Below the pieces are notes generated by a model. That model was not told the DNA's origin. It ran no database searches and worked only from the letters and a program-made list of their open reading frames with translations. DNA of 64,000 nucleotides from Arcicella rigui (GTDB taxonomy: Bacteria; Bacteroidota; Bacteroidia; Cytophagales; Spirosomataceae), in assembly GCF_034929435.1 (NCBI RefSeq), contig NZ_JAYFUM010000001.1, positions 124,001-188,000 on the forward strand, written 5' to 3'. Made by a program: the position numbers and the translations under genes. Of the stretch, positions 40,694 to 48,532 are shown in pieces (positions within the stretch are counted from its first letter, which is position 1; each line of letters begins with the position of its first letter).

Positions 40694-42109
40694 ATGAACG
40701 CAATTATAGCATTATCACTCTTCGGGATTACAAATCTGTTTTTAGGGTTTTTAAATAACCGTAAAATCTTGTTACCAGCAACGCTGATTTTTATCCTTAT
40801 TTCCCTTGGATTAAACTTTGCTGACTGGAATCACGAGTACTATTGGTTCAACAATATGTTGAAAACCGATAATATTTCAGTCAATTTTGTTTCTATTATT
40901 CTATTGTCCACACTTTTGGTTGTTGCAATTTCTCGAAGCTTTGGAGATGATGATGAACATTCACATCCAGCAGAGTATTATGCAATCATGCTATTTTCGG
41001 CTGTGGGTGCAATTATGATGGTTACTTTTGAAAACCTGATTATGCTTTTTGTAGGATTAGAAATCCTTTCTGTTTCAATGTATGTACTTACAGGTTCTGA
41101 TAAGCGTAACTTGCGTTCAAACGAAGCAGCATTAAAATACTTTTTGATGGGTTCTTTTGCTACGGGTATTTTGTTGTTTGGTGTAGCATTGGTATATGGT
41201 TCAACGGGTTCATTTAGCATTCATGGCATTGGTGCAGGAGTTAGTTTAGCCAAAGCTCAGATGGGTGGTGCTTATGGGCCTTTACTTTATGCTGGTATTA
41301 TTTTAATGATGGTGGGCTTACTTTTCAAAATCTCTGCTGCACCATTTCATTTCTGGACACCAGATGTTTATGACGGAGCTCCAAGTATTTTTACCGCATT
41401 TATGTCAACAGTTGTAAAAACGGCTGGTGTAGCGGCTACTTATCGCTTATTATCTATTTCTTTCCCTGCTACTTATGGCTTATGGGGAAATCCATTAGTG
41501 TACATTGTCGGAGCAACTTTATTGATTGGAAATATTACCGCAGTTTATCAACAAAGCTTTAAAAGAATGTTGGCATACTCAAGTATTTCTCATGCAGGTT
41601 ATTTATTAATTACAGTTTTAGCTAAAAGACCAGAAACTAATTCTTCAATCTTATTTTACTCTTTAGCTTATTCAATTGCTACGATTACTGCCTTTGCAGT
41701 GTTGATTGTAGTAGCGGAATCTAAATCAAAAGATGGTAAGCCTGACGAAAGTTTTGATGCAATTAATGGACTTGCCAAAAATAATCCACTCTTAGCTTTC
41801 GTTCTGACAGTATCAATGTTGTCTTTAGCAGGAATTCCATTAACAGCAGGTTTCTTTGGTAAGTTTTTTATATTCAGCGATGCCTTCTCAAATCCTTCAG
41901 TACTTTTCAAAGGACTTTTAGTGATAGCCGTGTTAATGTCGTCAGTAGGTATTTACTATTACTTTAAACCGATTATTGCGGCTTATATGAAATCAGGCAA
42001 TACCGAAAAAATTGAAATTTCTCCTCTATACAAGTTCACATTAATTGTTACAACGGCTTTAACCATTCTTTTAGGCGTTGCACCAGATTTAATTAAAAAT
42101 ATCTTTTAA
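40694..42109 (+). CDS. nuoN: NADH-quinone oxidoreductase subunit N
   Basis: A 471-residue antiporter-like complex I subunit with about 14 membrane helices. Landmarks are LIMLFVGLEILSVSMYVLTG with the conserved Glu, LLFKISAAPFHFWTPDVYDGAPSIFTAFMSTVVKTAG with the conserved Lys, FKRMLAYSSISHAGYLLI, and GIPLTAGFFGKFFIFSDA. It ends the nuoKLMN group. A GtrA-like gene begins 2 bases after its stop, so the two are very likely cotranscribed. Confidence 0.97.
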   Translation: MNAIIALSLFGITNLFLGFLNNRKILLPATLIFILISLGLNFADWNHEYYWFNNMLKTDNISVNFVSIILLSTLLVVAISRSFGDDDEHSHPAEYYAIMLFSAVGAIMMVTFENLIMLFVGLEILSVSMYVLTGSDKRNLRSNEAALKYFLMGSFATGILLFGVALVYGSTGSFSIHGIGAGVSLAKAQMGGAYGPLLYAGIILMMVGLLFKISAAPFHFWTPDVYDGAPSIFTAFMSTVVKTAGVAATYRLLSISFPATYGLWGNPLVYIVGATLLIGNITAVYQQSFKRMLAYSSISHAGYLLITVLAKRPETNSSILFYSLAYSIATITAFAVLIVVAESKSKDGKPDESFDAINGLAKNNPLLAFVLTVSMLSLAGIPLTAGFFGKFFIFSDAFSNPSVLFKGLLVIAVLMSSVGIYYYFKPIIAAYMKSGNTEKIEISPLYKFTLIVTTALTILLGVAPDLIKNIF

Positions 42110-42111
42110 TC

Positions 42112-42600
42112 TTGTCGCATTCTAAATTACTTAATAAAAAAGATTTAATCGTTTACTTTTTAGTAGCAGGAACGGGTGTTATCGTTCAATTACTATGCAG
42201 TAGTCTATTACAAGCTTGGTTTTTGATGACTTACGAAGCAAGTATTACTCCTTCGTACTTCATCTCCTTGATTGTCGGGTTTATCCTCACAAAGCTTTTT
42301 GCTTTCAATGCCCGACAATCAAGTCAAACCCGCCGAGAAATGGTAAAATTTCTCATGGTAGCAACTTTCTCCGGAGGAGTCACTTGGTTTTTTGCTACCT
42401 ATTCTTACAAAATCTCCAACCATTATTTCAAAGTATTTCATTTTCTCATTCCTTTCTCAACTAAAGTAATCAATGTCAATCAATTAACTTGTCATTTGAT
42501 TGGTAACGCTTTTAGTTTTATCTCCAATTACACATTGCATAAAACTTTTACTTTTAAGAATACAGGTTTTTATGTGCGATTGAAAAAGTTGATGAAGTGA
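42112..42600 (+). CDS. GtrA-family membrane protein
   Basis: A 162-residue membrane protein with four predicted helices, resembling the GtrA family (YFLVAGTGVIVQLLCSSLLQAWF; SYFISLIVGFILTKLFAF; MVKFLMVATFSGGVTWFF; CHLIGNAFSFISNYTLHKTFTFK). The C-terminal NYTLHKTFTFK is the hallmark of GtrA, which helps move polyprenyl-linked sugars across the inner membrane. The start is a TTG at 42112; no ATG exists before the first helix. It abuts nuoN by 2 bases, so its expression is tied to the nuo genes. Confidence 0.8.
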   Translation: MSHSKLLNKKDLIVYFLVAGTGVIVQLLCSSLLQAWFLMTYEASITPSYFISLIVGFILTKLFAFNARQSSQTRREMVKFLMVATFSGGVTWFFATYSYKISNHYFKVFHFLIPFSTKVINVNQLTCHLIGNAFSFISNYTLHKTFTFKNTGFYVRLKKLMK

Positions 42601-42783
42601 ATAATTGTATTATTTTAATAAATAATTTTATTTTTAGTTGATTTTAAATTGCTTGAATTTATAAAATCTTATTAAAAATTAAAGAAATTTAGGTTTTGAA
42701 TTGTATTATTTCGCTAAATAATGCACAAAAACAAAGAATTTCAGCCAATTATTAAGAAATACTTAAAATTTATTTGCAAATAC

Positions 42784-42814
42784 TTGCATGAAATAAAAGT
42801 TGTACATAAATTTG
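42784..42814 (+). promoter_or_regulatory. Full Bacteroidota promoter of the small lipoprotein gene
   Basis: TTG at 42784-42786, 20-base spacer, then TAAATTTG at 42807-42814. Both boxes and the spacing match the -33/-7 consensus. Transcription would start near 42821, about 21 bases before the ATG at 42842. The TTG of a longer frame (42800) lies inside the promoter and is not a start. Confidence 0.7.
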
Positions 42815-42841
42815 TATCAAACAAACCCCAATCACAACGAA

Positions 42842-43015
42842 ATGAAGAAATTTTTTGCATTCGCTTTAGTAGCTGGTATGATTTCATTAGCTGCTTGTTC
42901 AGAAAAGAAAGCTGAAACTACTACAACTGACACTGTAGCTGTTGATACTACTGCTGCTGTTGATACTGCTGCTGCTGTTGATACTGCTGCTGCTGATACT
43001 TCAGCTGCTAAGTAA
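42842..43015 (+). CDS. Small Ala/Thr/Asp-rich repeat lipoprotein
   Basis: A 57-residue lipoprotein. The signal MKKFFAFALVAGMISLAAC ends with lipobox LAAC (Cys19). The mature part is nearly all Thr, Ala, Val and Asp, with repeats of the unit VDTAAA (VDTTAAVDTAAAVDTAAADT), encoded by near-identical 15-18 base DNA repeats, so its length may vary between strains by slippage. Similar short lipoproteins with AVDTAA repeats are common in this phylum and are probably abundant envelope spacers; that role is inference. It has a complete promoter and its own terminator, suggesting high expression. Confidence 0.75.
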   Translation: MKKFFAFALVAGMISLAACSEKKAETTTTDTVAVDTTAAVDTAAAVDTAAADTSAAK

Positions 43016-43041
43016 TTATCAGTTTCCTTCTGGAAAAGAAA

Positions 43042-43069
43042 AAGCCTTAACTTAGTTAAGGCTTTTTTA
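43042..43069 (+). terminator. Terminator of the small lipoprotein gene
   Basis: AAGCCTTAAC (43042-43051) and GTTAAGGCTT (43055-43064), a 10-bp stem with a 3-base loop, followed by TTTTAT. Confidence 0.9.
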
Positions 43070-43072
43070 TTG

Positions 43073-43111
43073 CCTCGTTAATTTCAATATAGAAGTCAAC
43101 GAGGTTTTTTT
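43073..43111 (+). terminator. Second terminator-like hairpin before the SprT-like gene
   Basis: CCTCGTT (43073-43079) and AACGAGG (43098-43104) form a 7-bp stem, followed by seven T. It sits 4 bases after the first terminator and 14 bases before the next ATG, where it could act as a back-up terminator. Confidence 0.6.
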
Positions 43112-43124
43112 GTATATTAATGAA

Positions 43125-43730
43125 ATGAAAAAAGACGTAGAAATTTTTCAACAATACTTTCCTGCTTCCACTGTTGATTATTGTTGGGAATTGTGGGATA
43201 AGTACCGCTTCAATTTTAAGATTACTCGTTCCAGACAGTCTAAATTGGGCGATTATTCTTATAGAAAAGACAGAGGGCATAAAATAACCGTTAATGGTGA
43301 CTTGAATCCCTATGCTTTTTTGGTGACTTATATTCATGAAGTGGCTCATTTAGCCACTTTCAAACAGTTTGGAAATAAGCCTCAACCACATGGAAAAGAA
43401 TGGAAAAAGTATTTTCGTGAGTTGTTTCTCCCTCTGCTGACAGAAGAAGTTTTACCACTTGATATTATAAAACCTTTGGCGACTTATTTGCAAAACCCAT
43501 CTGCAACCACTCAAAGCAATTCAGCTTTGGTAAAAGCATTAAGAAATTTTGATGAGCAAAATGAAGATGAAAAAATTGTACTGGCACATCTCGAAGCTGG
43601 AGCAATTTTTGAATTAAATGGCAGACATTTTGAAAAAGGAGAATTACGGCGTACTCGATATTTATGTACTGATAAAACCAATGGAAAACGATACGTAGTT
43701 TCAGCGATTGCAATGGTGAAAAAAGTATAA
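43125..43730 (+). CDS. SprT-like zinc-metalloprotease domain protein
   Basis: A 201-residue SprT-like protein. The ATG at 43125 (MKKDVEIFQQYFPAST) is used because the earlier TTG at 43110 lies in the T-run of the hairpin. The SprT core includes SRQSKLGDYSYRKDRGHKITVNGDLN and the metal-binding HEVAH in VTYIHEVAHLATF (about residues 68-72), with HGKEWKKYFREL downstream supplying the next His. The C-terminal half lacks the cysteine pairs of the SprT zinc ribbon but has a CTD segment (FELNGRHFEKGELRRTRYLC). Homologues such as eukaryotic SPRTN cut DNA-protein crosslinks; that role is inference here. Confidence 0.85.
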   Translation: MKKDVEIFQQYFPASTVDYCWELWDKYRFNFKITRSRQSKLGDYSYRKDRGHKITVNGDLNPYAFLVTYIHEVAHLATFKQFGNKPQPHGKEWKKYFRELFLPLLTEEVLPLDIIKPLATYLQNPSATTQSNSALVKALRNFDEQNEDEKIVLAHLEAGAIFELNGRHFEKGELRRTRYLCTDKTNGKRYVVSAIAMVKKV

Positions 43731-43758
43731 TTTTTTGAGGTAGTACTCGTTTAAAACA

Positions 43759-46700
43759 TTGAAAATAAGTATCGCTTTGAAAAAAATAGTACAAAATAGT
43801 TTCATTCTTTTACTCTTAATACTCAATCTTCAAAATGGGTATGCACAGAATTCAGTTTTAGCGAAAGGAAACTGGATTAAAATTGGACTTCTCAATACAG
43901 GTGTTTATCGCTTGGATGCAGCTTTTCTTCAAAAAAATGGCTTTGATTTATCTACTATCAATCCACAAAATATCAAACTTTACGGAAACGGTGGGACAAT
44001 GTTGCCACAGAGTAATCGGACGAGTCGCCCGAATGATTTAATCGAAAATCGTATTTTTATTGAAGGTGAAAATGATGGGAAATTTGATAGTCAAGACTAT
44101 ATTTTGTTTTATGGACAAAGCTCTCACGCTATTAATTTGGATTCAACCAATCGTACTTTTAAGCATCAAGTAAACTTATATTCAGATACTACTTTTTACT
44201 TTTTGACGCTTGCTGATACTAAAGGTTTACGAGTACAAAACCAAGCCTCCTTGAATGCTACACAAAATATTTCAGTTTATGACGATTATGTTTTTCATGA
44301 AGTTGACCAAAAAAATATTTTAGCTCAAGCTCCCTTTGCAGGCTCTGGAAGAGAATGGTTTGGCGAAGAGTTTGCCAGTAGCAAAACACAAGATTTTACT
44401 TTTGATTTGCCTGGTATTGTAGCTAATACTTCCATAAAATTTAGGTGTTCGCTGGCAGCAGCAGCGTATGGACAGACGGCAATGCTTTTGAAAGCCAATG
44501 AACAAAGTTTGGGAAGTATTCCGCTTACGGCTATCAGTACCGACCGCTACGATTATAAAGGAACTTTGGCAAGCCAAAGTTTTGACATCAGTTCCAACAA
44601 TTTTGTCAATACTTCATCCGTAAAAGTATCATTAACTTACGATTTGAAATCACTTACTTATGGAAGTTCCTATTTGAATTTTTTAAGTATTCAGGCCAAA
44701 AGAACACTGAAATTATACAATCAGCAAAGTTCTTTTCGCTCAATCGAAAGCTTAAATTTTCCTTCAGTCAATTTTGTACTTGAAAAACCAAACGTTGATT
44801 TTCGTATTTGGGATATTTCAAATCCACAAGAGCCTTTGAATCAAACTTATTCGACTCAAAATCAGCAAGTTGTTTTTGGCGTCGCTTCAAAAACACTCAA
44901 AGAGTTTATTATTTTTTCAAATCAAGATTTTTTAGTCCCTGTTTCGACTCATAAAGTCAATAATCAAAATCTTCATAATGTAGAAGTACCTGATTTGGTG
45001 ATAGTGAGTGCTTCAAAGCTAAAAAGTGAAGCGGAGCGTTTGGCAAATTTTAGAAAGATTAATGACCAACTGTCGGTTTTAGTAGTTTCGCCAGAAGAAA
45101 TTTATAATGAATTTGCTTCTGGAAGACAAGATGTGTCGGCGATTAGAGATTTTATGAAATACTTGTATCAGAAAAATCCACAAAAAATTAAGTACTTACT
45201 TTTGTTCGGAGACGCATCTTTTGATTATAAAAAAAGAATTACCGTAATAGGAGATGAGATAAAGTCAATTTATATTCCAACTTATGAAAGTCGTGAGTCG
45301 CTTCATCCAATTTTTAGTTTTTCTTCTGACGATTACTTTGGCTTTTTAGAAGAAAACGAAGGCGAATGGATAGAAAATCAAGCTGGAAATCATACTTTAG
45401 ATATTGGCGTTGGACGTTTGCCAGTAAAAACGCTTGATGAAGCCCAAGTCGTTGTGGATAAGTTGTTGAATTATGGGACAAATCAAAATACTTTGGGGCA
45501 GTGGAGAAATAAAGTCACTTTTGTAGCCGACGATGGCGATGCAAATATTCATCAGCAAGATGCAGATGCTTTTGCAACGATGGTTAATGCAAGTTTTCCT
45601 GCTTATCAAACAGATAAGGTTTATTTGGATGCTTATCCATTAATTTCCTTGCCAGAAGGGCAACGTTCACCTTTGGCAAATTCGGCTTTAAATCAAGCAT
45701 TTCAGCAAGGTTCATTGATTGTGAATTATAATGGTCACGGTGCAGAAAGTGGTTGGACAGATGAACAAATCTTGACCTTGCAAGACATTGAAAATTGGAC
45801 AAACTTTAATAATCTTCCTTTAATGCTTACGGCTACTTGTCAGTTTGGGCGATTCGATGACCCCAACCAAGTATCTGGTGCAGAATTATCAATTTTGAAT
45901 CCGAACGGAGGAGCAATCGCTTTATTAACCACCGCTCGACCAGTGTATCAGAATACCAATTATTTCATCAATCAAGCTTTTTATGAAGCCGTTTTTAAAC
46001 CTATTAATGGAAAAATGCCACGTTTGGGAGAAGTAATGATTCAGACCAAAAACAACAGTTTACAAGGAGTTTTAAATCGGAATTTTTCCTTGTTGGGCGA
46101 CCCTTCAATGACACTCGCTTATCCAAATTATGAAGCAGTTGTGGTAAAAATGAATGGGAAAGAGCCATTCGATACTCTGAAAGCACAAAGTACAGTAAAA
46201 TTGGAAGGCGAAATTCGGTATTTTCAGACCAATAATAAAATGAGTACTTTCAATGGAAAAGCTTTAATAAAGGTGTATGATAAAGAAAAGTTACTCTCTA
46301 CGAAAGGAAACAAAGGAGCAAAGTTTACCTATGAAGCCTACGAAAATCTGCTTTTTAAAGGAGAAGTAAGTGTGCAAAATGGCAGTTTTACTTGTACATT
46401 AGTTGTTCCGAAAGATATAAATTATCAGTTTGGTAAAGGTAAAATCATGATTTATGCCCAAAGTACTGATGCTACAAGTGATGCACTTGGAGTGTTGATG
46501 CCAGTGGTGGGCGGAGCAGCAAATGTGGTACAAGTAGATAATACGCCGCCTGCCGTACAAGTTTTTATGGATAATGAAAACTTTGTAGGGGGGGGGAGTA
46601 CCAATAGTAATCCTTTGTTTATAGCCAATGTTTCAGACGAAAATGGTATCAATTTAGCAACGGACGGTTTAGGACATGAATTAATGCTGACCCTCGACGA

Positions 46701-47196
46701 TACACTGAAAGTAAATATGAATCAATATTTTATCTATCAAAAAGACAGTTATCAAAAAGGACAAATCAAGTACTCATTTCAGAATTTATCCGAAGGACCA
46801 CACAGAGTCAAGCTAAAAGTTTGGGACACAAACAATAATGCAACTGAGGTTTCGTTAGGCTTTAATGTAAATTCAGAGAATGAACAAAAACTTGAAAATG
46901 TAGTTTGTTACCCAAATCCATTTAGTAGCAAAACAACATTTAGTTTTGAACACAGTCAAGTTGGCGATGATTTTGTGGTAAACATTGAGGTTTTTGATAG
47001 CTTTGGTCGTTTAGTAAAACAAATTGAAGAGAATTTTTACCAAGTAAATTCACCATTTAATAAAATATCATGGAATCTTGAAGAAGATTCTATTTCTAAA
47101 GTAACAACTGGTAATTACTTTTATCGTATTTTTGTAAAGTCACTCAAAACAACTTATCAAGCGAGTGGTAGCGGCAAACTTATCTACGTTAAATAG
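43759..47196 (+). CDS. porU: Type IX secretion system sortase PorU (C25 peptidase)
   Basis: An 1145-residue cell-surface peptidase that removes the C-terminal signal of type IX cargo and attaches it to the outer membrane. The start is a TTG (no earlier ATG), followed by a signal peptide (FILLLLILNLQNGYAQ). The gingipain-like C25 domain carries the catalytic His in IVNYNGHGAESGW (His660) and Cys in LTATCQFGRFDD (Cys694). The last 90 residues form a type A sorting domain (NVVCYPNPFSSKTTF ... GNYFYRIF). A run of nine G (46588-46596) encodes Gly-Gly-Gly near residue 944 and may be slippage-prone. porV follows 81 bases later. Confidence 0.95.
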   Translation: MKISIALKKIVQNSFILLLLILNLQNGYAQNSVLAKGNWIKIGLLNTGVYRLDAAFLQKNGFDLSTINPQNIKLYGNGGTMLPQSNRTSRPNDLIENRIFIEGENDGKFDSQDYILFYGQSSHAINLDSTNRTFKHQVNLYSDTTFYFLTLADTKGLRVQNQASLNATQNISVYDDYVFHEVDQKNILAQAPFAGSGREWFGEEFASSKTQDFTFDLPGIVANTSIKFRCSLAAAAYGQTAMLLKANEQSLGSIPLTAISTDRYDYKGTLASQSFDISSNNFVNTSSVKVSLTYDLKSLTYGSSYLNFLSIQAKRTLKLYNQQSSFRSIESLNFPSVNFVLEKPNVDFRIWDISNPQEPLNQTYSTQNQQVVFGVASKTLKEFIIFSNQDFLVPVSTHKVNNQNLHNVEVPDLVIVSASKLKSEAERLANFRKINDQLSVLVVSPEEIYNEFASGRQDVSAIRDFMKYLYQKNPQKIKYLLLFGDASFDYKKRITVIGDEIKSIYIPTYESRESLHPIFSFSSDDYFGFLEENEGEWIENQAGNHTLDIGVGRLPVKTLDEAQVVVDKLLNYGTNQNTLGQWRNKVTFVADDGDANIHQQDADAFATMVNASFPAYQTDKVYLDAYPLISLPEGQRSPLANSALNQAFQQGSLIVNYNGHGAESGWTDEQILTLQDIENWTNFNNLPLMLTATCQFGRFDDPNQVSGAELSILNPNGGAIALLTTARPVYQNTNYFINQAFYEAVFKPINGKMPRLGEVMIQTKNNSLQGVLNRNFSLLGDPSMTLAYPNYEAVVVKMNGKEPFDTLKAQSTVKLEGEIRYFQTNNKMSTFNGKALIKVYDKEKLLSTKGNKGAKFTYEAYENLLFKGEVSVQNGSFTCTLVVPKDINYQFGKGKIMIYAQSTDATSDALGVLMPVVGGAANVVQVDNTPPAVQVFMDNENFVGGGSTNSNPLFIANVSDENGINLATDGLGHELMLTLDDTLKVNMNQYFIYQKDSYQKGQIKYSFQNLSEGPHRVKLKVWDTNNNATEVSLGFNVNSENEQKLENVVCYPNPFSSKTTFSFEHSQVGDDFVVNIEVFDSFGRLVKQIEENFYQVNSPFNKISWNLEEDSISKVTTGNYFYRIFVKSLKTTYQASGSGKLIYVK

Positions 47197-47277
47197 TCGT
47201 AACCAGATAAATTTTGTAAAAAGGTTTATTCGCTATTTTCAATATGCCTCATTCCAAAAAAATTAACTTTAAAAACA

Positions 47278-48438
47278 ATGATTAAAGAAAATATCAATGC
47301 TCTCCGAACGTGCTTGTTGTTGGGATTTACCTTATCAGCAATTGGTGCATCAGCACAAGTACAATTAAGCCAAAGTGCCAGAACGCCATCGCCTGCAATG
47401 AAATCTTTGATTGTAACACCTGATGCTCGTTCTGCTGCCATGGGAGATGCAGGAGTAGCCCTTTCACCACTGGATGGAGATGCGAATAGTATTTTTTGGA
47501 ACCCAGGTAAAATTCCTTTCTCAGGAAAAGATGTAGCCGTTGCTGTTTCTTATACACCGTGGTTGCGTCAATTAGTGAGTGATATGGCCTTGTTGAACGG
47601 AAGTTTCTACAAAAAAATCAATGCAACTCAAGCAATTGGTGCTTCCATTCACTACTTCGACCAAGGGATTTTCCAAGCTACTGACGAAAAAGGTAATACC
47701 CTCGGTAATTTTAATTCTAAAGAATACGCAGTATCACTTTCATATTCTCGTAAATTATCAGAAAAATTAGGACTTGGGGTGAACTTGAAATACATTAATT
47801 CTTCTTTGTTACCAAGTAATATTAGTAGCTTCCAAGCTCAAGAAGAATCAACCGTTGCAGCCGATATAGGTTTATTCCATACTTCAAAAAGAGACAAACC
47901 TTGGAATTATAACTGGGGTGTAATGATTCAGAATATTTCTGGACGTGTTTCTTATGGCGGCGGTGCTTCTAACTTTATTCCAACAAATCTAAAAGTTGGT
48001 TTTGCAGCTATCAATACAATCGACGAGCATAATAAATTAACACTTACAGCTGATTTAAATAAATTGATGACTCCAACGCCAAAATTAGTAAATGGTGTTT
48101 TATATGAGCCAACCAGTGCTATTAGCGGTATTTTAGGTTCATTCTCTGATGCTCCAGATGGTTTTAGCGAAGAATTAAAAGAAGTAAATGTATCATTGGG
48201 AGCTGAGTATTTATACAATGATTTGTTTGCTCTTCGTGGCGGTTACTTTTATGAAAATGGCTTCAAAGGCGACCGTAAATATTTTACAGCAGGTTTTGGC
48301 GTAAAAATTGAGAAAAAATACGGTTTAGATTTTGCTTACTTAGTTCCAGTTTCTGGTGGAAGTGCCTTAGCACAAACAATTAGACTTTCGTTACACGCTA
48401 ATTTCAATACAGGTCGTAAAGAGACTTCAGATAATTAA
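47278..48438 (+). CDS. porV: Type IX secretion system outer membrane protein PorV
   Basis: A 386-residue outer-membrane beta-barrel of the PorV/LptO family, with a signal peptide (CLLLGFTLSAIGASAQ). The N-terminal plug-like segment MKSLIVTPDARSAAMGDAGVALSPLDGDANSIFWNPGK is a hallmark of the family. The rest alternates short strands typical of a FadL-like barrel and ends with an aromatic-rich strand (TIRLSLHANF). It shuttles type IX cargo to PorU, which is encoded just upstream. The two genes form the usual porU-porV unit. Confidence 0.95.
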   Translation: MIKENINALRTCLLLGFTLSAIGASAQVQLSQSARTPSPAMKSLIVTPDARSAAMGDAGVALSPLDGDANSIFWNPGKIPFSGKDVAVAVSYTPWLRQLVSDMALLNGSFYKKINATQAIGASIHYFDQGIFQATDEKGNTLGNFNSKEYAVSLSYSRKLSEKLGLGVNLKYINSSLLPSNISSFQAQEESTVAADIGLFHTSKRDKPWNYNWGVMIQNISGRVSYGGGASNFIPTNLKVGFAAINTIDEHNKLTLTADLNKLMTPTPKLVNGVLYEPTSAISGILGSFSDAPDGFSEELKEVNVSLGAEYLYNDLFALRGGYFYENGFKGDRKYFTAGFGVKIEKKYGLDFAYLVPVSGGSALAQTIRLSLHANFNTGRKETSDN

Positions 48439-48468
48439 TTGAAATTAACGTTTTGTAGGATATATTTG
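48439..48468 (+). promoter_or_regulatory. Candidate promoter before the M16-like gene
   Basis: TTG (48439-48441), 19-base spacer, TATATTTG (48461-48468): a good -33/-7 match. However, the terminator at 48474-48503 begins a few bases later, so the predicted transcript would start at a terminator stem. One of the two readings may be coincidental. Confidence 0.4.
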
Positions 48469-48473
48469 CAAAG

Positions 48474-48503
48474 TGGCATCTCTCAGGAGATGTCATTTTT
48501 TTT
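48474..48503 (+). terminator. Terminator of porUV
   Basis: TGGCATCTC (48474-48482) pairs with GAGATGTCA (48487-48495), with one G-U pair and a 4-base TCAG loop, followed by eight T. It lies 36 bases after porV. Confidence 0.8.
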
Positions 48504-48532
48504 AGCCAATACTGAAAAGAATTCAAGAAAAG

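Noticed and set aside
42800..42841. Longer N-terminus (TTG at 42800) for the small lipoprotein
   Set aside because: The TTG lies inside the promoter, upstream of the predicted transcription start, and would spoil the signal peptide.
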